64,000 nucleotides of DNA from Streptomyces inusitatus (GTDB lineage: Bacteria; Actinomycetota; Actinomycetes; Streptomycetales; Streptomycetaceae): assembly GCF_014651115.1 (NCBI RefSeq), contig NZ_BMWG01000002.1:186001-250000 (forward strand), written 5' to 3'. The translations under genes were made by a program, and so were the position numbers. Under the pieces are notes generated by a model. The model was not told the origin of the DNA. It searched no databases and saw nothing but the letters and a program-made list of their open reading frames with translations. Below are positions 63,592 through 64,000 of this stretch, in pieces; within the stretch, counting starts at the first letter, position 1; the number at the start of each line of letters is the position of its first letter.

Positions 63592-63945
63592 TCAGGTCCA
63601 GAGCGTCGCGATGAAGATGTTGGCGATCGTCAGTCCGCCCACCGCGCCGAACAGCGCCTTCTCCACCGTCTCCTCGTCCCGCTTGACGTACACCAGGCCC
63701 AGGATGACCACCAGGACCGCCATCTTGATGCCGATCTTGATGTTGTTCACCGTCTGGTCGTCGGCCTGGTTCAGCCCCACCAGTGCGACGCCCGTCACCA
63801 GCATGGTCACCGCGCCGTGCAGCATCGCCGGGGTGAAGCGGGCCGTGCCGGCGCCTATCGCCTTCATCTGGGTGAGGAATCCGCCCAGCAGGGACGCGAT
63901 GCCGATGATGTGCAGGGCGACGAAGACATTGATGAGTACGTCCAT
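63592..63945 (-). CDS. Small four-helix membrane protein
   Basis: The 117-residue protein MDVLINVFVALHIIGIASLL has four predicted membrane helices, including MLHGAVTMLVTGVALVGLNQ and IGIKMAVLVVILGLVYVKRD. No catalytic motif is seen. The ATG at 63945 is preferred over an upstream one at 63969, because the hydrophobic helix follows directly. Streptomycete homologues are annotated as hypothetical membrane proteins. It is last in the window before an iron-box-like sequence. Confidence 0.82.
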   Translation of the reverse strand: MDVLINVFVALHIIGIASLLGGFLTQMKAIGAGTARFTPAMLHGAVTMLVTGVALVGLNQADDQTVNNIKIGIKMAVLVVILGLVYVKRDEETVEKALFGAVGGLTIANIFIATLWT

Positions 63946-63985
63946 GGGGCGGAGCCTAACCGTCCCCATATCACCCGCCGAGGGA

Positions 63986-63995
63986 AGGTAAGCCT
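63986..63995. promoter_or_regulatory. Partial iron-box-like sequence at right edge
   Basis: AGGTAAGCCT resembles one half of the DmdR/IdeR iron box (TTAGGTTAGGCTAACCTAA type). The window ends 5 nt later, so the second half and the controlled gene cannot be judged. Confidence 0.25.
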
Positions 63996-64000
63996 CATTC

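Overview
The window is chromosomal DNA of a streptomycete, or a very close relative. It is about 70% G+C with strong third-position G/C bias, has frequent GTG starts, and carries families typical of Streptomyces (DUF3017, DUF5954, DUF2690-tailed HTH proteins, an I36-tailed kinase-like protein, decaprenyl-phosphoribose genes). Gene order around sdhCDAB, trpS, glyA, mdh, folD, purHN, sucCD and pcrA resembles the conserved core of Streptomyces chromosomes. I see no rRNA, tRNA, prophage, insertion sequence or CRISPR array.

Layout. 1-7.9 kb: edge of a B12-dependent acyl-CoA mutase large subunit, an L,D-transpeptidase, an ECF sigma factor coupled to a membrane partner, a GH20 hexosaminidase lipoprotein, and an OHCU-decarboxylase-like gene whose only workable start is CTG. 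8-11.5 kb: succinate dehydrogenase operon sdhCDAB. 11.6-18.9 kb: envelope and membrane genes, with an autoregulated-looking TetR operon (13.0-14.8 kb) behind two palindromic operators. 18.9-22.9 kb: a divergent decaprenylphosphoryl-ribose/arabinose locus (UbiA prenyltransferase, PAP2 phosphatase, DprE1-like, DprE2-like). 22.9-29.1 kb: 2'-5' RNA ligase-like protein, trpS, glyA behind a ZTP riboswitch, rocD, and an ATP-grasp plus lipoprotein pair like YgiC/YgiB. 29.4-39.9 kb: FG-GAP protein, CPT-like kinase, DUF5954, mdh, an HTH-membrane-DUF2690 protein, DUF3017, folD, and a pseudokinase fused to an exported I36 domain. 40-49.3 kb: purH-purN, a PerM-type membrane protein, an HTH-sigma-TM fusion, and sucD-sucC. 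49.5-57.2 kb: MoxR ATPase, DUF5682 and VWA genes facing a SWIM-family-like gene and a DUF5691 gene. 57.3-64 kb: B12-binding mutase small subunit, lipase, M23 peptidase, PcrA helicase and a small membrane protein.

How parts connect. sdhCDAB, sucCD and mdh supply the lower TCA cycle; glyA, folD, purN and purH join one-carbon and purine metabolism, with a ZTP riboswitch tying glyA to purine/folate stress. The most interesting unit is the MoxR/DUF5682/VWA versus SWIM-like/DUF5691 divergon. Its intergenic region carries a match to the LexA-independent actinobacterial DNA-damage promoter (TGTCRGTG, 8 nt, TANNNT; RecA-NDp/PafBC type), and pcrA 9 kb away has a second exact match. This suggests a damage-inducible chaperone-like or conflict system together with a repair helicase. 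Several genes (12984 minus, 16611 plus, 20754 plus, 54406 plus) place a -10 hexamer exactly 7 nt before the start codon, which suggests leaderless mRNAs.
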